Assembly (NCBI RefSeq): GCF_034092465.1
Contig: NZ_CP139303.1
Span: 310,001 to 374,000, forward strand
Origin: Prochlorococcus sp. MIT 1223
GTDB taxonomy: Bacteria > Cyanobacteriota > Cyanobacteriia > PCC-6307 > Cyanobiaceae
DNA: 64,000 bases
Direction of reading: 5' to 3'
Under the pieces are notes generated by a model that saw only the letters and a list, made by a program, of their open reading frames with translations, did not search any database and had not been told where the DNA came from. Positions 47,470 through 57,278 of this stretch are shown here, piece by piece (within the stretch, counting starts at the first letter, position 1; the number at the start of each line of letters is the position of its first letter). A program made the position numbers and the translations under genes.

Positions 47470-48948
47470 CTAGTTATTTGCTAATGGTAATTGATTTGCT
47501 TTTAGAAAATATGTTTTATTTCGAAGTTTCTGATAACTCATTAAAAATTTTAATAGAACCCTGGTACAAGTTAAGGCAGTAAATAGACTTAGTGTTACCC
47601 CTATACCTAAAGTAGCTGCAAATCCCTTAACAAAACCCGTACCAAAGTTAAAAAGTGCTATACAGCTAATTAGTGTTGTTATGTGACTATCAAGAATAGA
47701 TGAAAAGGCTTGTGAGAATCCTGCTTCTATTGATCTAATTAAAGTATTTCCTCTTCTTAATTCATCTTTAATCCTTTCAAATATCAATATATTTGCATCT
47801 ACAGCCATTCCTATACTTAGGATGAAACCTGCAATACCTGGTAATGTTAAAGTTACTGGTATCAATGCATAAAAAGAAATATTAAATAACGAATATAATA
47901 ATAAAGCTATAATAGCTACAAAGCCTGGCAATCTATAAATAGATAACATAATTAATGCAACTAGAAATAGTCCTAAAAGTGAAGAGAATAAACTTCTTTT
48001 GATATTCTCAGTTCCTAGTGTTGGTCCTATTGTTCGTACTTGTAGAATTCTTACTGGTAAAGGCAGGGACCCCCCCCTCAATTGAACTTCCAACTCTCTT
48101 GCTTCTTCAGCTGTAAAGCTACCGGTTATAGTTGCTGATCCACCAGATATTCCAGCCGTCTTAAATTGAGACCCAACTGAAGCTTCACTTATAGATTCTC
48201 CATCAAGAATAATCCCAAGAAGCCTATTAGATCCTGCTATTGATTTGGTTAACTCTGCAAACTTCTCTCCACCCTCCTTATTAAATCCTAGTGTTACTTC
48301 CCAGCTAGATAAATTTTGTTCCTGTCTTCTACCTGCTGTAATTAGATCTTTACCAGTAAGATTTGTAGGTTCAAATAAGTTAGTTATTTTTTCATTTAAT
48401 ACCTTTTTTATATTAACTACTTCTTCAAATCTATCTGTTGTAGTTGAAGAAATACCTAATTCATTCTGGAATTCATTAATCTTTTCAGTATATGTACTGT
48501 CATAATTAACATCTTTTATATCAATATTGCTAGAAATACTAAAATTGGAATTAAATTCTCTTCTTAAATCAATTAACCTTCTCAAAGGTTCATTAGTCCC
48601 AATTTTTTGGGCTCGAAATTCAAGTAAAGCTGTCTTACCAAGAATTCGGGCGGCAGTTGAAGGATCTTGCTCCCCAGGTAATTCAAGAATCAATTGATCT
48701 GAACCAATTGTCTGAATAGAAGATTCTGCAACTCCCAGTCCGTTTACTCTTCTATCTAATACAACTTTTACAGCCTCCACTAACTCTGGTGTTATTTTAC
48801 TTATTTCTTCTGTCGGTTGTATTTCCAACGTTAATTGACTTCCACCTTTCAAATCAAGACCTAATTGAAATGGAAAGCTAATACAAACTGACCATCCAGC
48901 AATTGCTAACGCTATTACTAAAGCAAACCATCCTTGCTGTCTTGCCAT
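47470..48948 (-). CDS. secD: Protein translocase subunit SecD
   Basis: Partner of SecF in preprotein export. The protein has an N-terminal membrane helix, then LGLDLKGGSQLTLEI, a large periplasmic domain (about 30-290) and five C-terminal helices with the conserved GMAVDANILIFERIKDELRRG. Its 492 residues fit cyanobacterial SecD. A run of eight G in the coding strand (48070-48077) encodes part of LRGGSLPLPV and is a possible slippage site. It starts 3 bases after the pdhB stop. Confidence 0.95.
   Translation of the reverse strand: MARQQGWFALVIALAIAGWSVCISFPFQLGLDLKGGSQLTLEIQPTEEISKITPELVEAVKVVLDRRVNGLGVAESSIQTIGSDQLILELPGEQDPSTAARILGKTALLEFRAQKIGTNEPLRRLIDLRREFNSNFSISSNIDIKDVNYDSTYTEKINEFQNELGISSTTTDRFEEVVNIKKVLNEKITNLFEPTNLTGKDLITAGRRQEQNLSSWEVTLGFNKEGGEKFAELTKSIAGSNRLLGIILDGESISEASVGSQFKTAGISGGSATITGSFTAEEARELEVQLRGGSLPLPVRILQVRTIGPTLGTENIKRSLFSSLLGLFLVALIMLSIYRLPGFVAIIALLLYSLFNISFYALIPVTLTLPGIAGFILSIGMAVDANILIFERIKDELRRGNTLIRSIEAGFSQAFSSILDSHITTLISCIALFNFGTGFVKGFAATLGIGVTLSLFTALTCTRVLLKFLMSYQKLRNKTYFLKANQLPLANN
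48070..48077 (-). repeat. Homopolymer G8 tract in secD
   Basis: Eight C on the plus strand (G on the coding strand), inside secD. Long G/C runs are rare in this AT-rich segment. Confidence 0.9.
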
Positions 48949-48951
48949 AAA

Positions 48952-49935
48952 TCAAATTTCCTTATTAAGCATACTTTTAGCTGCATCTACAATTTGATGA
49001 GGTTGAATTATTGTTAAGTTCTCAAGATTGCCGTTATATGGAGTTGGAATGTCTTGACTAGAAAGCCTCACTGGACGAGAGTCCAACTCATCAAAACAAT
49101 GCTCAGTTATTAATGAAAGCAATTCAGCAGCAATACCCCCTGTCTTCATACACTCCTCAACTATAATTACTCTATGAGTTTTCTTAATCGAATTTGCAAT
49201 TGTATCCATATCGAAAGGCTTAAGACTTATCAAGTCAATTAACTCAACATCTATGCTTTCTTTTTCTAAGATTTCTACAGCTTTAAGGCAATGATGCCTC
49301 ATCCTTGAGTAAGTAATTATAGTCAAATCACTACCTTCTTTAACTAAATCTGCCTGGTCCAAAGCACAAGTATAATCCCCTTTTGGTATTTCCTCTCTTA
49401 AATTATAAAGAAGAACATGTTCAAAGAATAGAACTGGATTGTTATCTCTTATAGCTGCTTTCATCAAACCTTTTGCATTTGTAGGGGTACTACATGCAAC
49501 AATTTTTATTCCTGGTACTGCATGAAAATATGCCTCTAACCTTTGACTATGCTCTGCACCCAATTGACGTCCAACTCCTCCAGGTCCTCTGACAACTGTT
49601 GGAATAGTGTAATTTCCTCCACTGGTATATCTCAACATTCCCATGTTGTTTGATATTTGATTGAATGCAAGTAAAAGAAACCCCATATTCATTCCTTCTA
49701 CAATTGGCCGTAGGCCTGTCATTGCTGCGCCTACTGCCATTCCAGTAAAACTATTTTCTGCTATTGGAGTATCTAAAACTCTAAGAGCTCCATATTTTTC
49801 ATAAAGATCCTTTGTAACTTTGTAGGATCCGCCATATTGTCCTACATCCTCTCCCATAACGCATACAAGAGGATCTCTTGCCATCTCTTCATCGATAGCT
49901 TCTCGAAGAGCATTAAATAAAAGTGTCCCTGCCAC
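48952..49935 (-). CDS. pdhB: Pyruvate dehydrogenase E1 component, beta subunit
   Basis: Beta subunit of the thiamine-dependent E1 enzyme that feeds acetyl-CoA to fatty acid synthesis and the TCA branch. The 327 residues show family motifs [73 protein letters not shown] and [10 protein letters not shown]. The start is GTG. The alpha subunit is not in this window. It precedes secD by 3 bases. Confidence 0.94.
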   Translation of the reverse strand: MAGTLLFNALREAIDEEMARDPLVCVMGEDVGQYGGSYKVTKDLYEKYGALRVLDTPIAENSFTGMAVGAAMTGLRPIVEGMNMGFLLLAFNQISNNMGMLRYTSGGNYTIPTVVRGPGGVGRQLGAEHSQRLEAYFHAVPGIKIVACSTPTNAKGLMKAAIRDNNPVLFFEHVLLYNLREEIPKGDYTCALDQADLVKEGSDLTIITYSRMRHHCLKAVEILEKESIDVELIDLISLKPFDMDTIANSIKKTHRVIIVEECMKTGGIAAELLSLITEHCFDELDSRPVRLSSQDIPTPYNGNLENLTIIQPHQIVDAAKSMLNKEI

Positions 49936-49994
49936 AGAAAAAAGTAGAAAGTAAAAATGCTTTATTAAGCCAAGCTATAACAATGAGGGCCTAT

Positions 49995-50090
49995 TCATCC
50001 TCCTGCAGCAAAAGTGGTCAATATTAGGACAGAAAGCAGCATGCCTGGACTAAGAAGCAATACTAATAGGCCAAGATCATGCAAATTCAT
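49995..50090 (-). CDS. Possible 31-residue single-span membrane protein
   Basis: Frame from ATG 50090: MNLHDLGLLVLLLSPGMLLS then VLILTTFAAGG. One hydrophobic helix fills nearly all of it. Size and shape are those of small thylakoid membrane subunits but I cannot match it to PetL, PetM, PsaI or Psb small proteins. It lies between the DUF3082 gene and pdhB on the same strand. Confidence 0.5.
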   Translation of the reverse strand: MNLHDLGLLVLLLSPGMLLSVLILTTFAAGG

Positions 50091-50134
50091 CTTAAGGGAA
50101 GAAGAAGTTTTGAATTTTAGATAACATAATTTTA

Positions 50135-50506
50135 TTAGGGATTAGCTTGATTGCCAGGCAACAAACTTCGAATAAATACAATAGTTAGCCCCAGCCCTAT
50201 GAAACCAAAAGTAAACGTAGCCAAAAAGCACATACCTGTAATTAGGGTTTTAAATCCAGAAGCAATGCTTTGAGCAATTGCGGAACTATAATTAATTTGG
50301 TGAAGAGCAAAATAAATTACAACTTTTTTACTAATAATTAGAGATATCCATGCAAATAAAAGACTCGTAACAGCTCCACTTAGAAAGTTGATAGGTCCTT
50401 TTTCAGGAAGAGGTGAATTCTCCTTATCAATATCTGCAGAAGAATCGTTTTCATTCACGAGGGGTTCTTGATCAGTTGATTTAAAAAGATCTTTTGATTC
50501 TTTCAT
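50135..50506 (-). CDS. DUF3082 family membrane protein
   Basis: Cyanobacterial membrane protein of unknown function, 123 residues from ATG 50506. An acidic head (about residues 1-40) is followed by two membrane helices (LSGAVTSLLFAWISLIISKKVV and TLITGMCFLATFTFGFIGLGLTIVFI) typical of DUF3082. I chose 50506 because this ATG overlaps the ispE stop in an ATGA arrangement. The longer frame from 50518 adds four residues. Confidence 0.83.
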   Translation of the reverse strand: MKESKDLFKSTDQEPLVNENDSSADIDKENSPLPEKGPINFLSGAVTSLLFAWISLIISKKVVIYFALHQINYSSAIAQSIASGFKTLITGMCFLATFTFGFIGLGLTIVFIRSLLPGNQANP

Positions 50507-51450
50507 TTCTCTATACAAGGACCTTTATTTACAAGAGAACAGCACCAAGATTCAAAACCTGCAGCTTTAAAATTATGAGAATTAGCATGCAATGCATTTT
50601 TTGCAGTATCTAAATCTTCAAAAAGAGCAAAGCAACTAGGGCCCGATCCACTCATGGCAACAGATAAGGATGTGGGTATAGATCGCAATAAGGTCAAAGC
50701 GTTTTCAACAGAAGGGACTAGAGGTGAAATTGTCTTTTGCAGATCATTCCGTAAAGGTGGAGAAAGTTCTTGATTGTTAGAACTTAACCAAACAGCAGAC
50801 CTTAAATTAATTCTTTGATCTTCATACTTTTCTTCTGAAGATAAATATTCAATTTGGAATTTTTCTTTGTGTAACTTATATGCCCATGGAGTAGAAACAT
50901 TAACAAGAGGATCTTTTAGTAAGATTATGGACATCTTATTACTTATCGAGGGTATCTGTTCTAATAATTCTCCTCTACCAAAACATAACTGAGTTCCTCC
51001 AGAAATACAAAAAGGAATGTCTGAACCAAGTTCAGATGAAATTTTCTCCAAGTCATTTGTGCTGTATCCTAATTTCCATAAATTATTCAAACCAATGAAG
51101 GTTGAGGCTGCATTGCTAGAACCTCCTGCAAGCCCTGCCCCAATAGGAATTCTTTTTCTTAGAGAAATATCTACACCTAGATCTGGGCGCTTTGCGTAAT
51201 GCTTTAAAAGCTTAGCTGACCTTACTATTAAATTATCATCTCCGTCTGATAAGTTTGGGCTATCAGAAGATAGTTTAATGATGCCATTGTTATTTAAAGT
51301 TAAAGTTATTTCATCACTTAAGTCAATAGACTGCATAACCATAGCTAATTCGTGATATCCATCTGCTCTAATTCCCAGTATTTGCAAATGTAAGTTTATC
51401 TTTGCCGGAGAATTTACCCTAATTGTCTTATTGCTGGAGGTATAAATCAT
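50503..51450 (-). CDS. ispE: 4-diphosphocytidyl-2-C-methyl-D-erythritol kinase
   Basis: GHMP-family kinase for the fourth step of the MEP isoprenoid pathway; dxs is in the same window but not adjacent. Motifs are SPAKINLHLQILGIRADGYHEL at the start, the ATP-binding PIGAGLAGGSSNAAS and the late MSGSGPSCFALF. 315 residues. The start codon overlaps the ksgA stop by four bases, and its stop overlaps the DUF3082 start by four. Confidence 0.96.
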   Translation of the reverse strand: MIYTSSNKTIRVNSPAKINLHLQILGIRADGYHELAMVMQSIDLSDEITLTLNNNGIIKLSSDSPNLSDGDDNLIVRSAKLLKHYAKRPDLGVDISLRKRIPIGAGLAGGSSNAASTFIGLNNLWKLGYSTNDLEKISSELGSDIPFCISGGTQLCFGRGELLEQIPSISNKMSIILLKDPLVNVSTPWAYKLHKEKFQIEYLSSEEKYEDQRINLRSAVWLSSNNQELSPPLRNDLQKTISPLVPSVENALTLLRSIPTSLSVAMSGSGPSCFALFEDLDTAKNALHANSHNFKAAGFESWCCSLVNKGPCIEK

Positions 51451-52277
51451 TTCGCTGATTTTAGATCAATGCCCTTTGCCAAAGCGACCCAATTCTGAAT
51501 ATTTAATTCTTGGGGTCTTTGGTCAAGTGTTATTCCAATATCATGAGATAATTTCTCTAATAAATCTACTCTATATAGTTCATTCAACGTATTTCTTAAC
51601 TTCTTGCGCCTTTGCATAAAAGCTACAGTAATTATTCTCTCTATATTATTTTCAATTTCTATGGAAAGTCTCTGATCCTTCTTTAAAGGTTTTATCAAGA
51701 TCACCTTAGAATCAACCTTAGGAGGCGGAACAAAATTAAAAGGTTCTACTTTACATACTTCTGTACATTCTGCTTGTAATTGCATTCTAATACTTAAAGC
51801 GCTAAAGGATGATGAGCCAGGGGGAGAAAGAATTCTATCTGCAACTTCTTTTTGAACTAAAAGGACAAGTGAATCAAAAGTAATAACTGATGGCCTACCT
51901 AATCTACCAACTAATTTATCTAATATTGGACCAGTTATATTATATGGAATGTTAGCTACAACCTTATTAGTAAATATACCTTCAGGAGGAGTAAGAGGAA
52001 ATGTTAAAAAATCTCCTTCGATCAATTTAAAATTAGAGTAATTTGAAAATCTTTTCCTTAGGTTAGGTATTAAATACTTGTCTATTTCTATTGACAGTAG
52101 TAAAGCTGGATTTGATCTAATTAATTTTTCTGTAAGATAACCTTTACCTGGGCCAATCTCAAGAATACGATCTGTTGGTATAATTTTAGCGGCATTAATA
52201 ATCTTACTTAGAATTGATTCTTCAACAAGCCAATGCTGCCCAAAATACCTACGTGTTAGTAATGGTCTATGGTTCAT
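51447..52277 (-). CDS. rsmA: 16S rRNA dimethyladenosine transferase KsgA/RsmA
   Basis: Dimethylates two adenosines near the 3' end of 16S rRNA. The 276 residues show KRYFGQHWL-like RRYFGQHWLVEESI, the SAM-binding EIGPGKGYLTEKL and the catalytic NIPYNITGP. It is the first gene of a minus-strand run through ispE, DUF3082, pdhB, secD and secF. The 153-base gap upstream is shared with a divergent glycosyltransferase. Confidence 0.97.
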   Translation of the reverse strand: MNHRPLLTRRYFGQHWLVEESILSKIINAAKIIPTDRILEIGPGKGYLTEKLIRSNPALLLSIEIDKYLIPNLRKRFSNYSNFKLIEGDFLTFPLTPPEGIFTNKVVANIPYNITGPILDKLVGRLGRPSVITFDSLVLLVQKEVADRILSPPGSSSFSALSIRMQLQAECTEVCKVEPFNFVPPPKVDSKVILIKPLKKDQRLSIEIENNIERIITVAFMQRRKKLRNTLNELYRVDLLEKLSHDIGITLDQRPQELNIQNWVALAKGIDLKSAK

Positions 52278-52430
52278 AATAAATTAAACAAATTTTTTAC
52301 AGTAAACATGTTTAAGAGTTTTTTATTCTATATTATCTACGCATTTAAGATATTATACTAAAATAGGACAGTGCACGTTAGGTCTTTTTTGCTATATTAA
52401 AAAAGTTTATAATTAAATAAGGGATTCAAT

Positions 52431-53987
52431 TTGCTAAAGACAATAAGAAATATATTATTATGGCTTCCTTTCTTATTGTATTTTGGTGAAAGAAGCTATA
52501 TAGCTCAAGACGAAGGTTACTACGCTCTACAAGCGAAATGGATATTACAAAAAGGTGAATGGATTGCCCCTATGTGGTGGGATGAAATTAGTTTTGATAG
52601 GACTAATGGGATTCAATGGTTAATTGCTATATCACAAAGCTTATTTGGAGAAACAATATTAGCTTCTCATTTACCATCTTTATTAGCAGGCTTTATAACA
52701 CTTCTCGTAACCTATAAGTTATCAGAAGAACTTATAGGGAAAGAATATAATTGGTTAAGTCCCTTGATACTTTGTACAAGTTTTATCTGGATAAACAATT
52801 TACATTTAGCAACTCAAGATATGCCTCTGCTGGCCTTAGAAATGATAGGAATTTACTCCTTATTAAAGAGCTCAGATAGAAGTTCAAGGTTCTATAATTT
52901 AATATTTGGCCTATGGATTGGACCAGCATGCCTATTAAAAACAGGCATGGTATTAGTACCTCTGATTTGTATTTCACCCTACATTATTACAAAAAAAAGG
53001 TATATAATCAATTCATTATATTTCTGGTTGGGGTTGCTTATTGGATTAATACCATTGATTACATGGCTGGCTATTTCTATACAGTCATACGGATTACAGT
53101 CTGTAAAAGGAATTATAGACAAAGTATATTTTCTTTCACAAAGTAATAATTACCACAAACCTCTTTTATACTATACTTGGAATATACCTATCAATTCTTT
53201 TCCCTGGATATTCTTTTCTATAATAGACGTAATAAACAAATTTAAAACTAATAAGATTTCTTCAAACTATCCTCTCTATATATATCCACTTTCTTTCATA
53301 ATTCTTCTTAGTCTTTTTAAGACTAAGACCTCATATTACCCCTTACAAATAGCTCCCCTTATAGCAATATCATCATGCTCTGGTATCAAATTAATTGTTA
53401 AGAACAAGCATATATTATCAAAATATTTTAGGAAATATGTCATTACCTTATCTCTATTCTTAATAACAATTTTATTTTATCTTCTTTATTCCTCTAGTAA
53501 TATTGATTTTATAGACCAAAATAGAACCACAATAATGTTATCAGTAATTCTATTTTTTGTTCCTTGGTTATTAGTTTACTTTTTCGAAAGCCCAAGGAAA
53601 ATTATAACTTGCCTAATAATAGGTCCCTATCTCTCTTACTCCTTAATAATACAGAATGGTTTTCTAACAAATAGAGATCCGGCAACAAAATATTTATTTA
53701 ATTCAAATCCACTGCTTTCAATAATAAACAAAAATACTATTGATGTATTTTATACTAATGAATTAAATAGTGATGACTTTTCCAAATTAGTCAAGATTGG
53801 AATTTACACAAAGAAATTAGGTAAAAGGATAAAGTCTATTAACCATAACGAATCAACTAATCCAATATGGATACATAGTGATAGTACTACTTTCTCAGAA
53901 GATGATCTGAGTTTAATTCTCGATTCTAAGGAATTAAGTCCATGGGTACTTGTTCGAAGAAAAAATCTACAGTCTTCTAATAGATGA
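52431..53987 (+). CDS. GT-C family glycosyltransferase (ArnT/PMT-like, GT39)
   Basis: Membrane protein of 518 residues with about ten or more helices that looks like glycosyltransferases using polyprenyl-phosphate sugars. The first loop has the acidic pair D27-E28 in AQDEGYYALQAKWIL, the expected catalytic position in PMT and ArnT enzymes, followed by AHLPSLLAG-like ASHLPSLLAGF. Sugar and acceptor cannot be told. The start is TTG at 52431. It is first in a plus-strand group with a GT2-methyltransferase fusion and an LPG_synthase_TM protein, which fits a lipid-linked sugar route. Confidence 0.83.
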   Translation: MLKTIRNILLWLPFLLYFGERSYIAQDEGYYALQAKWILQKGEWIAPMWWDEISFDRTNGIQWLIAISQSLFGETILASHLPSLLAGFITLLVTYKLSEELIGKEYNWLSPLILCTSFIWINNLHLATQDMPLLALEMIGIYSLLKSSDRSSRFYNLIFGLWIGPACLLKTGMVLVPLICISPYIITKKRYIINSLYFWLGLLIGLIPLITWLAISIQSYGLQSVKGIIDKVYFLSQSNNYHKPLLYYTWNIPINSFPWIFFSIIDVINKFKTNKISSNYPLYIYPLSFIILLSLFKTKTSYYPLQIAPLIAISSCSGIKLIVKNKHILSKYFRKYVITLSLFLITILFYLLYSSSNIDFIDQNRTTIMLSVILFFVPWLLVYFFESPRKIITCLIIGPYLSYSLIIQNGFLTNRDPATKYLFNSNPLLSIINKNTIDVFYTNELNSDDFSKLVKIGIYTKKLGKRIKSINHNESTNPIWIHSDSTTFSEDDLSLILDSKELSPWVLVRRKNLQSSNR

Positions 53988-54022
53988 CTGTCATGTATAG
54001 TTGATATATATGAATATAAATT

Positions 54023-55417
54023 ATGGATAAAGTCTCAAAGAAATTTAAATTCCAAAAAAAAAATAGGGCATACTATAAAGATTTAGAGTCAATTCATAAT
54101 CTACTTGTCCCTAAAGAGAAAAGGATCCTAGAGATAGGCTGTGGTACAGGTGACCTCTTAAATGGCTTATCACCATGCTACGGAGTAGGGGTTGAAAATG
54201 ACGAAATCATGGTTAATTATGCAAAAGAAAAGCATCCAAATCTGCAAATAAAATACGCTAACGTAGGGAACATAACTCCTAAGAGTATCAATGAAGAAAT
54301 ACCATTCGATATAATTATTATAAACAACTCATTAAATACAGTTAAGGATGTCCAAGGGTTACTAGAAAGATTAAAGTTGTTTAGCCACAAAAACACAAGA
54401 ATAATAATAAGTTTCCATAACTGGTTATGGCAACCTCTATTAAAAATAGCAGAAAGAGTAGGGCAGAGGGTGCCTCAACCTCCTGAGAGCTGGTTAACTC
54501 CGAATGATATTAAAAATTTACTTGATCTTTCTGGATGGGAATTAATTAAACATGGAAATAGATTTTTAATCCCTAGAAATATCCCACTCCTAACATCTTT
54601 CGTTAATCGATGGATAAGCCAACTACCTGTTTTCGAGACTTTAGGTTTAACACATTGGATGGTCGCAAGATTAAGCCATAGAGAGATTACTCAGACAAGT
54701 GTAAGTGTAATTATTCCTGCAAGAAATGAATCAGGTAATATATCTTCTGCTATTGAAAGAATGCCTGAATTAGGAACATCCACAGAAATCATTTTCGTAG
54801 AAGGACACTCTACAGATAATACATGGGAAGAGATTACAAGAGTCTGTGAATCCTATAATGGTAAATTTTCCTTAAGTAAGTATAAACAGTCTGGGAAAGG
54901 CAAAGCAGATGCTGTTTGGTTAGGTTTCGATAAAGCAAAGGGAGATATATTAATAATTTTAGATGCCGATCTTACCGTTAAGCCAGAAGATTTACCACGG
55001 TTCGTGAAATCCATGCAAGACGGTAGTGCAGACTTTATAAATGGATGTCGTCTTGTTTATCCAAGAACAAATGAAGCAATGCCAATATTAAATACAATGG
55101 CAAACCGATTCTTTGCTATTGTATTTTCATGGTTACTTAGGCAAAGACTTAAAGATACCCTTTGTGGAACCAAAGTTATTTGGAACAAAGATTATCAAGA
55201 TCTAAAGAAAGGAAGAAGTTATTTTGGGAACTTTGATCCGTTTGGAGATTTCGACTTATTATTTGGCGCAAATAAACTCAATCTGAAGATTTCTGAAATA
55301 CCGATACGTTATCAAGAAAGAACTTATGGAGCATCGAACATAGCTCATATAAAAGAAGGGATAATTCTTTTCAGAATGTGCTTAGTAGCAGCTAAGAAAC
55401 TACGTTTTATAAAATAA
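54023..55417 (+). CDS. Methyltransferase-glycosyltransferase family 2 fusion
   Basis: A 464-residue two-domain protein. Residues about 30-215 form a class I SAM methyltransferase (motif I EIGCGTGD at 37-44). Residues about 227-464 form a GT2 domain: SVIIPARNESGN, VEGHSTDNTWEEI, the D-A-D metal motif in ILDADLTVKPEDLPRF, and CGTKVIWNKDY, as in dolichyl or polyprenyl phosphate sugar synthases. A polyprenyl-phosphate sugar product is the likely result of the GT2 part (inference). The methyltransferase motif I is intact. The fusion is unusual. The LPG-type gene follows with no gap. Confidence 0.9.
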   Translation: MDKVSKKFKFQKKNRAYYKDLESIHNLLVPKEKRILEIGCGTGDLLNGLSPCYGVGVENDEIMVNYAKEKHPNLQIKYANVGNITPKSINEEIPFDIIIINNSLNTVKDVQGLLERLKLFSHKNTRIIISFHNWLWQPLLKIAERVGQRVPQPPESWLTPNDIKNLLDLSGWELIKHGNRFLIPRNIPLLTSFVNRWISQLPVFETLGLTHWMVARLSHREITQTSVSVIIPARNESGNISSAIERMPELGTSTEIIFVEGHSTDNTWEEITRVCESYNGKFSLSKYKQSGKGKADAVWLGFDKAKGDILIILDADLTVKPEDLPRFVKSMQDGSADFINGCRLVYPRTNEAMPILNTMANRFFAIVFSWLLRQRLKDTLCGTKVIWNKDYQDLKKGRSYFGNFDPFGDFDLLFGANKLNLKISEIPIRYQERTYGASNIAHIKEGIILFRMCLVAAKKLRFIK

Positions 55418-56398
55418 ATGAATCTTAGTAAGATTAGATTGTTAAAACTAGTTATAACATTTTTTTTATTATATACGGCTATAAAATTATATCCAGAATT
55501 TTCAAATATAAAATATTATATATCACTTGTGCCAGATAAGTTATGGATCTATTCCCTAATAATTCCTATTCTAAGTCATTACATACTAAGTATAAGGTGG
55601 TTTTTCCTAATAAGATTCCTAAAATATAAGATAAGTTATTTTGATAGCCTAAAAGTATACTTAGCCGGTCTTACGTTTATGGCAGCACCCGCCAGGAGTG
55701 GAGAAGCAATAAGAAGCCTCTGGTTATCAAATCGGCATTCGATACCCATAAAGATAGGTATAGGTATAACTATCAACGAAAGAGTTACAGACTTAATAAG
55801 TGCTTTAATATTAATTATTTGGTCTACAAATAATATAAAACTATTAATCGTACTTATACTTTTTTTATTTACTATCATTTATACAGCAAGATCCTATAAA
55901 ATCTTAAGTATTGTAAATACTACTTTAAAGAAGTTAAGTATATTTTTAATTCGGTTTATGCCCTTTATTAGTAAACATAGAGGAAGAACAGGTTTTAAAT
56001 CAAAATTATATAAAATATTATCAGGTATCAAAGAAATAAATAAGCCTACTCCAGTAATTATTGCAACCTTTTTATGTATTATTGCGTGGCTTTTAGAAGC
56101 ATTGTTAATGTATTTTGTTTTTAATTCATTAAATGTTAATCTATCTTATAAGCAATCAACGTTAATTAGAACAGCCATGGGAATAGGAGGTGCTCTTTCA
56201 ATTTTTCCGGCTGGACTACTTACTAGTGAATCTACTTCAATAGGATTAGCGGTTGCATTAGGTTCAGGGAAAGTAGAAGCACTAGCATCTACTTTATTTA
56301 CCAGGATTTACACTTTATTGATTCCTAGTTTAATAGGCTTAATATCTATGAATTCTCAAAAAGACTTGAACTTCAAATCAAATAAAAAATTTTATTAG
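55418..56398 (+). CDS. LPG synthase TM-like (flippase-like) membrane protein
   Basis: A 326-residue membrane protein with about eight helices. The family text is AAPARSGEAIRSLWLSN and IGITINERVTDLISALIL, with a late AMGIGGALSIFPAGLLTSE, which match the LPG_synthase_TM family. Relatives include the membrane part of lysyl-PG synthases and proposed lipid or sugar-lipid flippases. The aminoacyltransferase domain is absent. The start codon follows the previous stop at once, so the three envelope genes form an operon. Moving the sugar lipid across the membrane would be a natural job (inference). Confidence 0.87.
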   Translation: MNLSKIRLLKLVITFFLLYTAIKLYPEFSNIKYYISLVPDKLWIYSLIIPILSHYILSIRWFFLIRFLKYKISYFDSLKVYLAGLTFMAAPARSGEAIRSLWLSNRHSIPIKIGIGITINERVTDLISALILIIWSTNNIKLLIVLILFLFTIIYTARSYKILSIVNTTLKKLSIFLIRFMPFISKHRGRTGFKSKLYKILSGIKEINKPTPVIIATFLCIIAWLLEALLMYFVFNSLNVNLSYKQSTLIRTAMGIGGALSIFPAGLLTSESTSIGLAVALGSGKVEALASTLFTRIYTLLIPSLIGLISMNSQKDLNFKSNKKFY

Positions 56399-56401
56399 AT
56401 T

Positions 56402-56776
56402 ATGAGCTTCAATTCTGATGATCTTAAGAAATTAAAAGAACTAGTTAAAAAGTTACCTAATGAGTTAGATAAACCCCTATCAAAATCTGAGTGCAATTTA
56501 CCAGAATCAAGGCAATATAAATTTGAAACAGATGATGATCCCGATAATATTTTTCATTCCATTATTGATGCCAGTACTGATGGCTCAATTCCTTCTCATC
56601 TAATTGATAGAATTAAAGAAGCAGAATGTAAACAATCTAATAGCAGAGAAGCCTCTGATATTAGTATTAATCAAAGAAAACAATCTAATCATTATAGATA
56701 TAAAGAATCAGCAAGTGAAGAAGACAGTCTATACTTCAAGTTCAAAAATCTCCTCTTAGATGAAGAGGAAGACTAA
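56402..56776 (+). CDS. Small acidic protein, unknown function
   Basis: A 124-residue hydrophilic protein rich in Asp, Glu, Ser and Lys, with a helical head (LKKLKELVKKLPNEL) and an acidic tail LLLDEEED. No domain recognised. It starts 3 bases after the previous gene and 16 bases before rlmH, so it is transcribed with them. Probably partly disordered. Confidence 0.7.
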   Translation: MSFNSDDLKKLKELVKKLPNELDKPLSKSECNLPESRQYKFETDDDPDNIFHSIIDASTDGSIPSHLIDRIKEAECKQSNSREASDISINQRKQSNHYRYKESASEEDSLYFKFKNLLLDEEED

Positions 56777-56792
56777 CTAAATATAAATAATC

Positions 56793-57230
56793 TTGTTAAA
56801 TACATCGCGTTATCGAATAATTGCTGTTGGCAAAGTCAGTAAGACATGGATTCAACAAGGAATAAATCTATATATCAAAAGAATACCTGGCTTAACTATT
56901 AATGAAATTAAAAATAGCAACCCTATTAAAGAAGGTAAGTTAATTCTAAAATCTATAAAGAAAGGAGAGCTTGTTGTTATTCTGGGAGAAGAATTTAAAG
57001 CCATGTCATCGCTACAATTTGCAAATAGCCTTAATGCAAATTCTAATCAACGTATTGTTTTTATTGTCGGTGGAGCTGATGGGATATCACCTGAAGTAAA
57101 AGATATTGCATCTTTGAAAATCAGCCTATCACCTCTCACCTTTCCTCATGAATTAGCTCGTCTATTACTAATAGAACAAATTTATCGTGCTCAAACTATT
57201 TTACAAGGTACTCCCTATCACAGAACATAA
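56793..57230 (+). CDS. rlmH: 23S rRNA pseudouridine methyltransferase RlmH
   Basis: SPOUT methyltransferase that methylates pseudouridine 1915 of 23S rRNA. Family motifs are VFIVGGADGISPEV and SLSPLTFPHELARLLLIEQIYRAQTILQGTPYHR, where the last PYHR is diagnostic. 145 residues. The start is TTG at 56793, giving MLNTSRYRIIAVGK. It ends about 50 bases before a long palindrome. Confidence 0.95.
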   Translation: MLNTSRYRIIAVGKVSKTWIQQGINLYIKRIPGLTINEIKNSNPIKEGKLILKSIKKGELVVILGEEFKAMSSLQFANSLNANSNQRIVFIVGGADGISPEVKDIASLKISLSPLTFPHELARLLLIEQIYRAQTILQGTPYHRT

Positions 57231-57278
57231 TCTTCCAAAAAAATTTTCAGAGTAAAAAAGCAAAACAAAAACCTTAGC

